Counted from the stretch's first letter, positions 33,601 through 43,192 are shown. The stretch: 64,000 nt of DNA from Xiphydria camelus (GCA_963678675.1 OY783195.1:16213342-16277341); one strand, 5' to 3'. Numbers and translations: made by a program. The notes: generated by a model not told the origin, from the letters alone.

Positions 33601-33953
33601 CTCGTATTACGTACGTGATCATGAAATATCCCGACGAAATGTTTAAGGCCCTTATTTACATTGTCAATACAACAGCCCTGAAAAACAAGTTTCACGGGTC
33701 TTCTACTAGGAAGGCAGCACTTCCTGATCGTCAATTCCAATGCCTCATGGCTAGTTCCTATGAGTCAATTCTGATTACGCAATCGAGACTCAAGCAGCCT
33801 TAACAGTCTAAATATTTATTATTCAATTTAGAAAATCTCAAGTGATAACCATGATGGCTAACGCGTTTCATTTACATTGTCAATACAACAGCCCTGAAAA
33901 ACAAGTTTCACGGGTCATCCACAGGGAAGGCAGCACTTCCTGATCGTCAATTA

Positions 33954-34494
33954 GGTTGGCTGGTGGTCGAGAAAGTAAACTTCGGCGCCACCGAGCCAAA
34001 CACCCTTATTGACCGCCTGATTTGAAATAACGATACCTTGCTTTGAAAATCTCGAAGTGCAATTGTTGATAAAAATGCCATTTATAACTTACTGCGTTAA
34101 GGTTTAAAAACTGAAAACAGTAAGCTATAAATGGCATTTTTGTCAAAACTACTACAGGCAACATAAGTATTACCTTAAGAATTATTATCATTTATTAACT
34201 ACATGTAATTTGAAAATTAGAAAAAGGAGATTGTCAAAAATACATGGAATTAAGATATTATCAAAATACCTTTCAATCAAATCTTGTTTTCTTCCACCGG
34301 TTTTGCCATTAAGAGCAACTAACAATTCCTTCAACTGCTTCACTTGCATATCACCGTAATTCATTTTTACAAATTTTTTTACCAGTCACATTAGTCACAT
34401 TAGTGCAGCATTAATAATATATTATAACTGTTTAAATTTGCCCGCGGGTGTTTGGCTCGGTGGCGCCATCTGCTTCAGTTTTGTCCAGCCAACC
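33954..34494. mobile_element. SAP-exon miniature element N1
   Basis: 541 bp with tips GGTTGGCTGG / CCAGCCAACC. Subterminal GGCGCCACCGAGCCAAACACCC is mirrored at the other end. Target duplication is short and contains AATT, but its exact length is blurred by mutations. It carries a small SAP-like exon on the minus strand. Confidence 0.8.
34188..34364 (-). CDS. SAP-domain exon in miniature element N1
   Basis: Starts MNYGDMQVKQLKELLVALNG and continues KTGGRKQDLIERYFDN, matching the SAP motif (helix, KTGGRK turn, DLIERY helix), a small domain that binds AT-rich DNA. The frame runs 58 residues. SAP similarity ends at about residue 35, just after an AAAG|GTATTT site that could be a splice donor. 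It is probably the first exon of the transposase or an accessory protein of the parent element, retained after internal deletion. The copy at 45316 preserves it. Confidence 0.55.
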   Translation of the reverse strand: MNYGDMQVKQLKELLVALNGKTGGRKQDLIERYFDNILIPCIFDNLLFLIFKLHVVNK

Positions 34495-34589
34495 TAATTT
34501 TTAATGCCTCATGGCTAGTTCCTATGAGTCAATTCTGATTGCGCAATCGAGACTCGAGCCACCTTAACAGTCTATTTATTATTCAATTC

Positions 34590-35104
34590 GGTTGGCTGGT
34601 GGTCGAGGAAGTAAACTTAGGCGCCACCGAGCTAAACACCCTTATTTACCGCCTGATTTGAAATATATCAATATGGCAGGAGTCAATGCTTACTTTGTAA
34701 AGTATAGTAGGCATTGCAGGAGTCAAAAACGAAAATATAACCTTAATTTATGAATCTGTATGTAGTGAAGTGAATTGAAATAAAAAATTTAATATAAAAC
34801 GGTGGTCGTGGAGCCTCCGCAGCCGCTTCCCACCAGCGATAGCGGCCGACCCACGACGAGCGACGGTGTCGCCACTATCAGACGACGGAAACAGGTCCTT
34901 CTCCCGCGCGAAGAGGACCTGCCGCCTCATTTGGAGATCCGCTGAATTCCTTTGACTGTTTCACTTTCATAATTGTTTACCAGTCACATCAGATACAGTC
35001 AAATCCGCAACAGTGCAGCGTTAATAATATATTATAACCGTTTTAATTTGCCCGCGGGTGTTTGGCTCGGTGGCGCCATCTGCTTCAGTTTTGCCCAGCC
35101 AACC
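34590..35104. mobile_element. N-family miniature element N2, centre replaced
   Basis: 515 bp with the same tips as N1. In place of the SAP exon it has a short MKVKQSKEF-like remnant fused to about 150 bp of GC-rich sequence (about 34797-34945) unlike the rest. The GC-rich insert gives a 60-residue minus-strand frame of no recognised family, possibly captured from elsewhere. Confidence 0.7.
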
Positions 35105-35318
35105 TCATTTAGAAAATCTCAAGTGATAAGCATGATGGCTAACGCGATTTCAGTTAGGTTTGACAGGCATCAATAATTAGAACAATATTAGATTTATCGT
35201 GTACTTACAGCGTCGTATCTATTCTCTTTATTGAGTTATTACGAGCCGCGTGACACATACCTATGCCGTATTCCCGATTTTTTGACTTTTAGGAAGTATT
35301 CAGTTTTATTCAAAGTAC

Positions 35319-35527
35319 ACCCGGGGACACGGTATCTGTCGCTGGTGACTTTTTTTAAACGTTATTTTTAAACGTACTAACCAATAATTTATAATTCTCA
35401 TGCTTTCATTAACGAGAGTAGACGCCACCGTAGCTAATGAGCGCATGAGAATTAATTATTCATTGGTTAGTACGTTTAAAAATAACGTTTAAAAAAGTCA
35501 CCAGCGACAGATGCCGTGTCCCTGGGT
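35319..35527. mobile_element. GTAC-family palindrome, copy I
   Basis: 209 bp flanked by GTAC (35315-35318 and 35528-35531). Tips ACCCGGGGACACGG at one end and ACCCAGGGACACGG at the other. The inner TCTGTCGCTGGTGAC block is common to the family. Its right GTAC overlaps the first bases of the 6.2-kb structure that follows. Confidence 0.9.
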
Positions 35528-35797
35528 GTACCGTATGTCCGCGATCATTTGAACCATAGGAAAATTGCGAGTTTTGCATGAGCACCCCTTTGGGTCTCCT
35601 CGTCCAATAGAATCACCGGAGAAGCGTGAATGCGCATGCGTAATCATCCGCGGGTGTTGGCGTCGTCAGCAAGTTCAGATCGGTTTCAATGTAACTTTTT
35701 GATCAAGGAGGCGTATTAGATTAAGAAGGTTTATTAGGTTAAGGAAGCGTATTAGGTTAAAGAGGCGTTGTTATTTAACGCGATCGCGAGTTATTAA

Positions 35798-36750
35798 GGG
35801 GGTCGAGTCAGCCTGAAAAAAAAAATTTCATATTAAGATTTTATTAGGAAATAAATTATGTACATTTTTATAAAAAATACTATATACTACTCCCCCAAAA
35901 TACTTAAAAAATTACCACTAAGAATAAGGCTACCGATGGCTCCAATTGTCAATATAAGCTATTTTAATTTTTGTACGTCTCGTAAGATTCAGAGTGAACC
36001 GAAGCACCGACTTGGATGGGCTACAACTTTTTCTCTTCGTAAGAAGATTCTTTCTCGTTCGAGTGTAGGGATTTCAATTTGTAACTCCACAAACGAAGAT
36101 ATCACTATATTTATTCGTGAAAATTTTATTTATCAAAAAATCGATATGGAAACGAGTACCACTACCACAAATTATATTCTATCATAAATTCCTACACTCG
36201 AACGAGAAAGCATCTTCTTATGAAGAGAATAAGATGTAGCCCATCCAAATCGGTGCCTCGGTTCAATCTGAATCCTACGAGAAGTAAAGCAAAGTGTAAG
36301 TGTTGGGAAATGAGCGTTAAAGTTTGTCTTATGAATTTACTACTTTTAATTGAAATCTTTGCTATTCACTTTCCATACGTTTCTCTTTTAGTTTCTAAGG
36401 TCAAATAATATAATTTTTCCAACTTTTACAATAAAAAAAAATTTTCAGATAAAAAAATATATTATTGAAAGAGATGAAAAATATGAATATTATACACAAT
36501 GTTATAAGTATATTTCCCATCACAGTGCATCTTATTTGCATTCTGATGTTCTATAAAAGTAATATCACGTATGTAGGAAAGATATGTTATATTCAGTAAT
36601 CGATCATTTCTGCTCTAATGGCCATAACATCTCAATTTTTATGAATTCGAGTATATCGATTTTTTTTCATGTAGATTATATATATATGAGTCAGAAAACG
36701 CAAAAAACCAAAAATTGATTTTTTTTCAAATTTCAACTGACTCGACCGCC
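35798..36750. mobile_element. TTAA-flanked 0.95-kb element in the left arm
   Basis: TTAA occurs at 35794-35797 and 36751-36754. The right arm has the empty site GAGTTATTAATAAG (about 41430-41446). Tips GGGGGTCGAGTCAG / CTGACTCGACCGCC. An internal inverted pair (about 35985-36075 and 36190-36285) lies in the middle. No transposase frame. piggyBac-type or Sola3-type by target; class not settled. Confidence 0.85.
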
Positions 36751-36947
36751 TTAATAAGAAAATTGCCGCGAAGAAGCTCTTGGAATTAAGAGCCTACAAG
36801 GATAAAGTGATATCGAGCTTTCCGCAAGGAAGGGTAAGTGTAATACTTAATGCAATGAAAATATTATCACAAGGCATGTCCATCAAAAAGCATTATTATT
36901 TTTTCATATTCTTGTATTTCATATGGTTACAGGTCTAGCGCTCAGTC

Positions 36948-37285
36948 ATGCAGCCGTCATGGAACAATTGCCTTGAAGAGCTAGGCAATGTCCAACGACC
37001 CAAGGAACACGACCGCTTTGTCGACTTTGAGGCGAGCGACGAGAGGAAGAAGACCTGGAGCTATCCATCACTGCATTTGCTCGGCTATCAAGTAAGTAAT
37101 ATTCTTGAGCTTCCAGTAGTCTGCGAGAAAGAAATTAATATTTCATGATTTATTAAATCGGGTTTATATTTCAGGTTAGACAAGAGCGATTGAAATTTGG
37201 TATCCCATACGCTATGTCACAAGGCGGTCGTCCAGTCATCACCGAAGACTCGACCCAATATCTCCTGAAGACTCTTCGGCGATAA
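36948..37285 (+). CDS. Spliced small gene-like unit, left arm copy
   Basis: Exon 36948-37091 begins MQPSWNNCLEELGN and ends HLLGYQ at CAA|GTAAGT. The next exon starts after TTATATTTCAG at 37175 (VRQERLKFG) and ends DSTQYLLKTLRR, stop at 37283-37285. Both junctions are phase 0 and the joined product has 84 residues. Upstream, an open stretch about 36758-36833 (KKIAAKKLLELRAYKDKV) ends at AGG|GTAAGT and could be an earlier exon joined to GCAG|CCGTCA. I do not recognise the protein. The right-arm copy differs by one visible substitution (Phe to Leu). Confidence 0.45.
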
Positions 37286-38425
37286 CACCAACTAACGTTT
37301 AGTGGGAATGTACATACATAATTGTACTTCTTAATGCTTTCTATTACACATTTCCCGTTATCCTCTAACTAAGAAGTTCTACTGATATTTATATACAACT
37401 TTATTCTGCTTACTTATATTTTTACGTAGTTTTTTTTTGCTCTGTTAAATCTATAAGATTGTGTTCTTTTTTGCATCTGTATTTCCTTTCATCTTTATTA
37501 ATAAATTAATTTTTTAATATTAAATCTATAGTTATGAAATCTGAGGGATATTTTCGTCGGCAGGTAGGAGGGAAAGGACTAATTTTTGTTTTCATGCTTC
37601 AAGTCGTTTCTACGTGTGAACTTTATAGTGGCTCTGAAAAGAGCCGTTTTTTCGCGCCATTGAAAACGTGAGTGCCGACTGGATCGATTAGACGGCGGCG
37701 AAGCTTCTACAGCAAGTGTTCGATGTGGCCACCATCGATATTCTGCTGGCACACCATCGTAACTCCCCAGGTAGCACACTGACGTTAGAATAACGTCTCA
37801 GACGTCATTTTTTGGGCAGTATAGGGTTTCAGACGTCAGTTGTCGTAATATTAACGTCGCAAGGACGTCATATTTACGACGTACCTTGGACGTCAAAATT
37901 AAACGTCTTTTTGACGGAACTTTTCCGTCACTTTTAATGACGAACAAGACTTAGAAAAATTTCCGTCTCCTGCATATATAGGGACTTTAAAATTTATTTG
38001 TGAATAAATGGACAAAAATTATAATTTGTTCAATTATTAAATCAATAAATTATTTCATTTAGTCTCCAGAGTACGTTGAGCAAGTTATAAACTACACTGT
38101 TTATTAAAAAGCACAAATTATTAAAGTAAATGAAAGACAATCAATTAATGTAGGATGAATAAACATTCATATAATTATTTATTTATTTATTTATATTTAT
38201 TTATTATTTATTTCTTGCATAGACGCAAATTGATATTAGTATCAATTTGCGTCTATGCAAGAATATTTATCAAAAGACAATCATAAATTTAGAAAAATGT
38301 TGAGAAAAGAATAATACAATTATAAAATCTTATTTTTTCAAGTTCTTTCTTATTGAAAAGTAATATACATTTATTCATCAAACTTTATATATGAACACTA
38401 ATACATAGTAATAATATTCTTAACC

Positions 38426-38530
38426 ACAGGAGCGCGCAGCAGATGAGGACTCGAGGACACCGACCGTTCAACGAAGTTAAGCAGCGAAAAGTGTGGACAC
38501 TAGCATCCAGCGCGTGGATGGGTGACCGCT
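38426..38530 (+). ncRNA. 5S rRNA-derived sequence, copy 1
   Basis: CGAAGTTAAGCAGCG (about 38471) and GCGTGGATGGGTGACCGC (about 38511) are the A-box/intermediate element and C-box of the 5S rRNA internal promoter, at roughly normal spacing. The 5' third differs from 5S. It shares a leader (AGCAGATGAGGACT) with the copy at 42074. It could be a 5S-promoter SINE (SINE3-like) head or a 5S pseudogene. Confidence 0.6.
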
Positions 38531-38548
38531 CACGATGAAAAGATATAC

Positions 38549-38760
38549 ACTCGGCGTCTCGGATTCTGTCGCTGGTAACTTTTTTTAAATGTTATTTTTA
38601 AACGTACTAACAAATGATTAATCAATTCTCATGCTTTTATTAACGAGAGTAGATACTACCGTAGCTAATGAGGGCATGAGAATTAATTGTTCATTGGTTA
38701 GTACGTTTAAAAATAACATTTAAAAAAAAGTCACCAGCGACATAATCCGAGACGCCGGGT
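38549..38760. mobile_element. GTAC-family palindrome, copy J
   Basis: 212 bp. Flanks are ATAC (mutated) and GTAC. Tips ACTCGGCGTCTCGG / inverse of ACCCGGCGTCTCGG. It is inserted in the ACGTC element directly after the 5S-like segment. Confidence 0.88.
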
Positions 38761-38958
38761 GTACGTCAGACCTAACCTTTTAGAACCGTCATTTTTTTCG
38801 TCTTCACAACGTACGGTAGAACGTCATTATTACGTGATTTGTCTGACGTCGTGTGGATGTGCAATTAAGCCGTCTTTGCGACGTTAAAATGACATCATAT
38901 TTTTCGTCATCTGACGTCAGAACTGACCTTCAAAAAACGTCATTTCGACGTTAATGTG

Positions 38959-39984
38959 CTACCTGGGTCGTCTGTAGAAGCTTCGACGGACTTTCCTTAA
39001 TGTCTCCACCGTTATTGCCGCACACTCTGCACGAATCAAGTTTTTCAACTCCTCGATTCCGTTAATCTGCCGCCTGTTGAAGATTCTCCTCTTCAGGTGG
39101 CCCCAGAGGAAAAAATCGAGAGGAGTGAGGTCTGGAGATCTGGGAGGCCATTCCATCGGTCCACGCAGTCCTATCCAGTTTTCTCCGAAAACTATATCAA
39201 GGAACTGGCGGACACGAACACTTGTATGCGCTGGAGCACCGTCCTGCTGGAAGATGACGTCTTCCTCTCCAGCAACATTCACAAGTGTCGGAAGGACCTC
39301 CTCCTCCATCATGGCCAAATATCTCTCGGCATTCATGTTGCCTTGAAAGAAAATTGGACCAATGATGACGTCCCTCCACATCCCGACCCACACGTTGACT
39401 TTGCCAGCACCCTGATGTCGACGTGGTAGCAGGATGTGAGGGTTCTCCGTCACCCAATATCGGTAATAATGCGAGCGAACTTCACCATTTGTCCAGAACG
39501 TACATTCGTCGCTAAAACAAATTTTAGCGACGTACGTTTGGTCAGCGGTTACTCTTCTCAAGATCTCCCGGCAAAATGTCAAACGACGCGCTTCGTCGTT
39601 CACCCTAAGGGCCTGGTGAACACGACCCTTAAACGGTTTGTTACGATGTTGCCGGAGGATCTTGTGAACCGTCATCTTCGATATCCCAGTATCCCTCTCG
39701 ATACGCCTCACCGATAGCTGCATTTCCTCTGCAACGGAACCGAGGACGACTGCCTCGCAGTTTGGGTCCATGATGGAAGGACGTCCCAAACCTGTAAGGT
39801 TCGTCGTTGAACCCGTCTGATGGAACTTGCGTAGCAGGTGGAGAAGCGTGTTGTTGCTAGGACCTGGTCTCATCGGGTGACGCTGCCGGAAAATCCGACT
39901 TGTCTCCCTCAGGCTATAGTGCCCTAACAAGTGGATCAGCTCTGCTTTTTCCTGATTCGTATAACGAACCATTTTCGCAATCAA
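38959..39984 (-). CDS. DD41D Tc1/mariner-type transposase, C-terminus displaced
   Basis: Cut-and-paste transposase, 341 residues. Residue 5 (MVRYTNQEKAELIHLLGHYS) is the likelier start. Residues 8-60 form a DUF4817-type helix-turn-helix and 88-115 a second one (LSVRRIERDTGISKMTVHKI). Catalytic Asp 159 (CFSDECTF), Asp 248 (QQDGAPAHTS) and Asp 290 (SPDLTPLDFFLWG) leave 41 residues between the last two, the DD41D arrangement. The ACGTC element replaces the last codons after SFYRR; the other arm preserves the normal ending GGHIEHLL. All catalytic residues are present, so it may be only slightly impaired. Its own TIR-like flanks (GGTAGGAGGGAA block) are at about 37562 and 40165. Confidence 0.9.
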   Translation of the reverse strand: MIAKMVRYTNQEKAELIHLLGHYSLRETSRIFRQRHPMRPGPSNNTLLHLLRKFHQTGSTTNLTGLGRPSIMDPNCEAVVLGSVAEEMQLSVRRIERDTGISKMTVHKILRQHRNKPFKGRVHQALRVNDEARRLTFCREILRRVTADQTYVAKICFSDECTFWTNGEVRSHYYRYWVTENPHILLPRRHQGAGKVNVWVGMWRDVIIGPIFFQGNMNAERYLAMMEEEVLPTLVNVAGEEDVIFQQDGAPAHTSVRVRQFLDIVFGENWIGLRGPMEWPPRSPDLTPLDFFLWGHLKRRIFNRRQINGIEELKNLIRAECAAITVETLRKVRRSFYRRPR

Positions 39985-40324
39985 AACTAATTAATAATCA
40001 CAACGATCGCACTCGATAGCACACGCTGTCAATAATCGCCATAAAATTTTCGGAGTAAATCAGCGTCGCTGATCTTTTGTTTTTTCAATAGCGCGAAAAA
40101 TGACTCTTTTCAGTGCCCGTAGAAACGACTTGGAGCATTCAAATCAAAATTAGTCCCTTCCCTCCTACCTGTTGACGAAAATATACTGCACAGTTTCGTA
40201 ACCAGAAATGAAATATGGAAAAATTAATTTATTAGCCAAACTAAAAAAAGATAATACACACTCATAGAGATAAGAAAAAAGAACAAACATAATCTTATAG
40301 GCTAAATTGAGAGAAGGATGAAAA

Positions 40325-40485
40325 GGAATTAATGGAACCGAGGAGTTAAAATGCCTGATTCGTGCAGAATGTGCGGCAATAACGGTGGAGACATTAAGGA
40401 AAGTCCGTCGAAGCTTCTACAGACGAGTTACGATGGTGTGCCGGCAGAATATCGATGGTGGCCACATCGAACACTTGCTGTAGAA
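40325..40485 (+). pseudogene. Duplicated 3' end of the DD41D transposase, right arm
   Basis: The plus-strand frame runs INGTEELK then CLIRAECAAITVETLRKVR and ends VCRQNIDGGHIEHLL. It is the inverted counterpart of the 39-kb gene's last 50 codons, including the ending lost there. The break at 40325 marks the inner edge of the right arm. Confidence 0.8.
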
Positions 40486-40904
40486 GCTTCGCCGCCGTCT
40501 AATCGATCCAGTCGGCACTCACGTTTTCAATGGCGCGAAAAAACGGCTCTTTTCAGAGCCACTATAAAGTTCACACGTAGAAACGACTTGAAGCATGAAA
40601 ACAAAAATTAGTCCTTTCCCTCCTACCTGCCGACGAAAATATCCCTCAGATTTCATAACTATAGATTTAATATTAAAAAATTAATTTATTAATAAAGATG
40701 AAAGGAAATACAGATGCAAAAAAGAACACAATCTTATAGATTTAACAGAGCAAAAAAAAACTACGTAAAAATATAAGTAAGCAGAATAAAGTTGTATATA
40801 AATATCAGTAGAACTTCTTAGTTAGAGGATAACGGGAAATGTGTAATAGAAAGCATTAAGAAGTACAATTATGTATGTACATTCCCACTAAACGTTAGTT
40901 GGTG

Positions 40905-41242
40905 TTATCGCCGAAGAGTCTTCAGGAGATATTGGGTCGAGTCTTCGGTGATGACTGGACGACCGCCTTGTGACATAGCGTATGGGATACCAAATTTCAA
41001 TCGCTCTTGTCTAACCTGAAATATAAACCCGATTTAATAAATCATGAAATATTAATTTCTTTCTCGCAGACTACTGGAAGCTCAAGAATATTACTTACTT
41101 GATAGCCGAGCAAATGCAGTGATGGATAGCTCCAGGTCTTCTTCCTCTCGTCGCTCGCCTCCAAGTCGACAAAGCGGTCGTGTTCCTTGGGTCGTTGGAC
41201 ATTGCCTAGCTCTTCAAGGCAATTGTTCCATGACGGCTGCAT
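40905..41242 (-). CDS. Spliced small gene-like unit, right arm copy
   Basis: Exons 41242-41099 and 41015-40905 with the same phase-0 GTAAGT and TTTCAG junctions as the left copy, giving 84 residues. RFVDLEASDER replaces RFVDFEASDER. Preservation of frame and splice sites in both arms could reflect selection or simply recent duplication. Upstream on this strand, an open arginine-rich stretch with three related GTATTAGGTTAAG-like units precedes KKIAAKKLL without interruption. Confidence 0.45.
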
Positions 41243-41704
41243 GACTGAGCGCTAGACCTGTAACCATATGAAATACAAGAATATGAAAAAATAATAATGC
41301 TTTTTGATGGACATGCCTTGTGATAATATTTTCATTGCATTAAGTATTACACTTACCCTTCCTTGCGGAAAGCTCGATATCACTTTATCCTTGTAGGCTC
41401 TTAATTCCAAGAGCTTCTTCGCGGCAATTTTCTTATTAATAACTCGCGCTCGCGTTAAATAACAACGCCTCTTTAACCTAATACGCTTCCTTAACCTAAT
41501 AAACCTTCTTAATCTAATACGCCTCCTTGATCAAAAAGTTACATTGAAACCGATCTGAACTTGCTGACGACGCCAACACCCGCGGATGATTACGCATGCG
41601 CATTCACGTTTCTCCGGTGATTCTATTGGACGAGGAGACCCAAAGGGGTGCTCATGCAAAACTCGCAATTTTCCTATGGTTCAAATGATCGCGGACATAC
41701 GGTA

Positions 41705-42073
41705 CACTAATTATCAGCAGACGTGGTCGGGGTCACTAATGTTATATTACTTGTTACTTCTCTGTTATGTTGCTGCTCAATTGGGTGTATAGTGAGCAGT
41801 GATGTTAATCCATTAGCCGAGTTAAATAAAACTAGTTTTAATATGGTAAGTACCATAGTCAACTATATTATGAAAAAACGTGTTCACATTTGCTTCCTTT
41901 GAATTGAAAGTTTCACCCCAAATTCACCTCACATCATTGCATACGATGTAAATGCTTTGCTTTCATCTCACCTCTACTACTGCTTCGCTTTCCGTATACA
42001 ATGCAAGTACCTAATAATTTTGCCTCATTTTCATTTTACTCTCGCCTCACTTCTGCCATTAATCGCACGTAAT
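41705..42073. other. Spacer with AGGTGAGGTG-type repeat fragment
   Basis: About 41910-42060 relates inversely to 32340-32460. No gene. Confidence 0.4.
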
Positions 42074-42166
42074 CACAGAAGCACACAGCAGATGAGGACT
42101 TTAGGACACTGGCTGATCGATGAAGTTAAGTAGCATTTCGCGCGGTTAGTATTTGGATGGGTGATC
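42074..42166 (+). ncRNA. 5S rRNA-derived sequence, copy 2
   Basis: GATGAAGTTAAGTAGC, then GCGGTTAGTATTTGGATGGG and TGATC closely follow the 5S internal promoter and 3' half. The 5' part (AGCAGATGAGGACTTTAGGA) is not 5S but matches copy 1 at 38426. Not a functional 5S rRNA. Confidence 0.65.
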
Positions 42167-42224
42167 AGTTTTGGGTGCATTCGTTTCGAAGGTGGAATCT
42201 GATTTTTTTGTAATATTAATTTAA

Positions 42225-43188
42225 TCCTTATGTTACTAACCCGGGTACCCACTTTGGACTTTGTGTCAACTTCACGTTGGATAGGAGATAGATATCAATT
42301 TTTTCATCTGGATCCCCACCATTTCAGCGAGTTGGAACAGATCTATGTAGTCGAATTTTTTTTTAAATACTTATTATTCGCGATCAAACATGAATACCCC
42401 ATTGGTTACTACCCGGTTACCCGGGTACCCACACGCGATTTCCTATGGAAAAATGAATGAACGTGTTTTAATAACTAATACAGGCAACAACTTTTTAAAT
42501 TTGTTTATTAAACATAGAATGATATTACTGTTTATAAGAAATGGCATTATTAATATAAAAAATAGTCGTAAAATACATCTTTCTGGAGTTGATATAGGGA
42601 AATTCTTACAAACAGTTAATGTATTTGCATGTTCGTCGTAAGTAGGTCTTCTACAAAATTTGCATGACTTTCGCGTCTTTCTTCGTCGTTTATGGGGTGC
42701 TCCATAGCATATGTAGCATGAACCTGTTACAATTTTTCGGCCACTTGTATCGCATTGGGATGGTGCAACAGGAGTAGTCGAAGTTGACGGAATTGGTGTG
42801 GTACTATCGATACTAATGGCTTTTCTCAGAATACTCTCGATTGCTACTCTTGTGGTGAGGTTTCTAATTACCTGATTATTCACCGATTGATCTTCTATGA
42901 TTGGAAGGCAAATGGAAATTCGACCGAACGGTCACCCGTGAATCATCGGAGGATTTCGTAGAAGGTCCGAGATTCCCGGATAACCCCTATCAGGCTTTAA
43001 TCTTTTATCACAAATATTATATATTTCTTATTATGCACAAAATCGTTTTTATACATCTGCTTTCGACTAGTTTGCAGCTCAAACTGTCATGTAGCTATCG
43101 GAATAACACAACGTCGCCGCCGTGAGTGGGTGTACCCGGGTACCCGGCTACTAACCACTGTGGAAAATTCCGGGTAGTAACATAAGGG
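42225..43188. mobile_element. piggyBac-type deletion derivative
   Basis: TTAA at 42221-42224 and 43189-43192. Tips (T)CCTTATGTTACTAACCCGGG / CGGGTAGTAACATAAGGG, one base degraded at the left. An internal GGGTACCC motif is repeated near both ends. It contains the 3' end of a piggyBac transposase. Confidence 0.85.
42443..42883 (-). pseudogene. C-terminal piece of a piggyBac transposase
   Basis: Residues about 45-100 read SGRKIVTGSCYICYGAPHKR, RKTRKSCKFCRRPTYDEH and TVCKNF. The C-x2-C ... C-x2-C ... H ... C pattern is the cysteine-rich C-terminal domain that binds the TIR in piggyBac transposases. The RNase H-like catalytic domain is absent. After KNF the frame runs on into non-conserved sequence, so the native stop is probably lost. 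Confidence 0.65.
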
Positions 43189-43192
43189 TTAA

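Larger units (their letters stand above)
33655..35147 (+). repeat. Tandem duplication, second copy hit twice by miniature elements
   Basis: A unit of about 216 bp (33655-33870) is followed by a second copy that now spans 33871-35147 because two related elements (33954-34494 and 34590-35104) sit in it. Copy one gives both empty sites: CGTCAATTCCAATGCC and TTATTCAATTTAGAAA. The short frame across the unit is not supported as a gene. Confidence 0.85.
37776..38967. mobile_element. ACGTC-rich 1.2-kb element inserted in the transposase
   Basis: Tips CCCAGGTAGCACA / TGTGCTACCTGGG. The host sequence rejoins as AACTCGTCTG, giving a 2-bp TC duplication. Both subterminal regions (37787-37960 and 38820-38955) are crowded with ACGTC/GACGT motifs, which may be transposase-binding sites. 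A GTAC palindrome and a 5S-like segment lie inside. No transposase gene; superfamily unknown. Confidence 0.8.
35529..41704. mobile_element. 6.2-kb inverted structure, TACCGTATGTCC ends, with spliced unit and transposase
   Basis: Left arm runs from 35529 to about 39066 (less later insertions) and right arm from about 40325 to 41704. The arms are nearly identical after subtracting the TTAA element (35798-36750) and the ACGTC element (37776-38967). Each arm carries the same small three-part gene-like unit and the 3' end of a DD41D transposase. The loop carries the rest of the transposase. Tips match the TACCGTATGTCC miniature family. It may be a gene-carrying transposon or a local inverted duplication caught between two such tips. 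Confidence 0.75.

Noticed and set aside
35858..36187. 109-residue frame in the TTAA element
   Set aside because: It reads through an internal palindrome with no recognisable domain.
39077..39717. Plus-strand frames of about 90-110 residues
   Set aside because: They overlap the DD41D transposase on the other strand, whose motifs explain the sequence.
42074..42166. Functional 5S rRNA gene
   Set aside because: The 5' third does not match 5S, several promoter positions differ and no T-run terminator follows at the right place.
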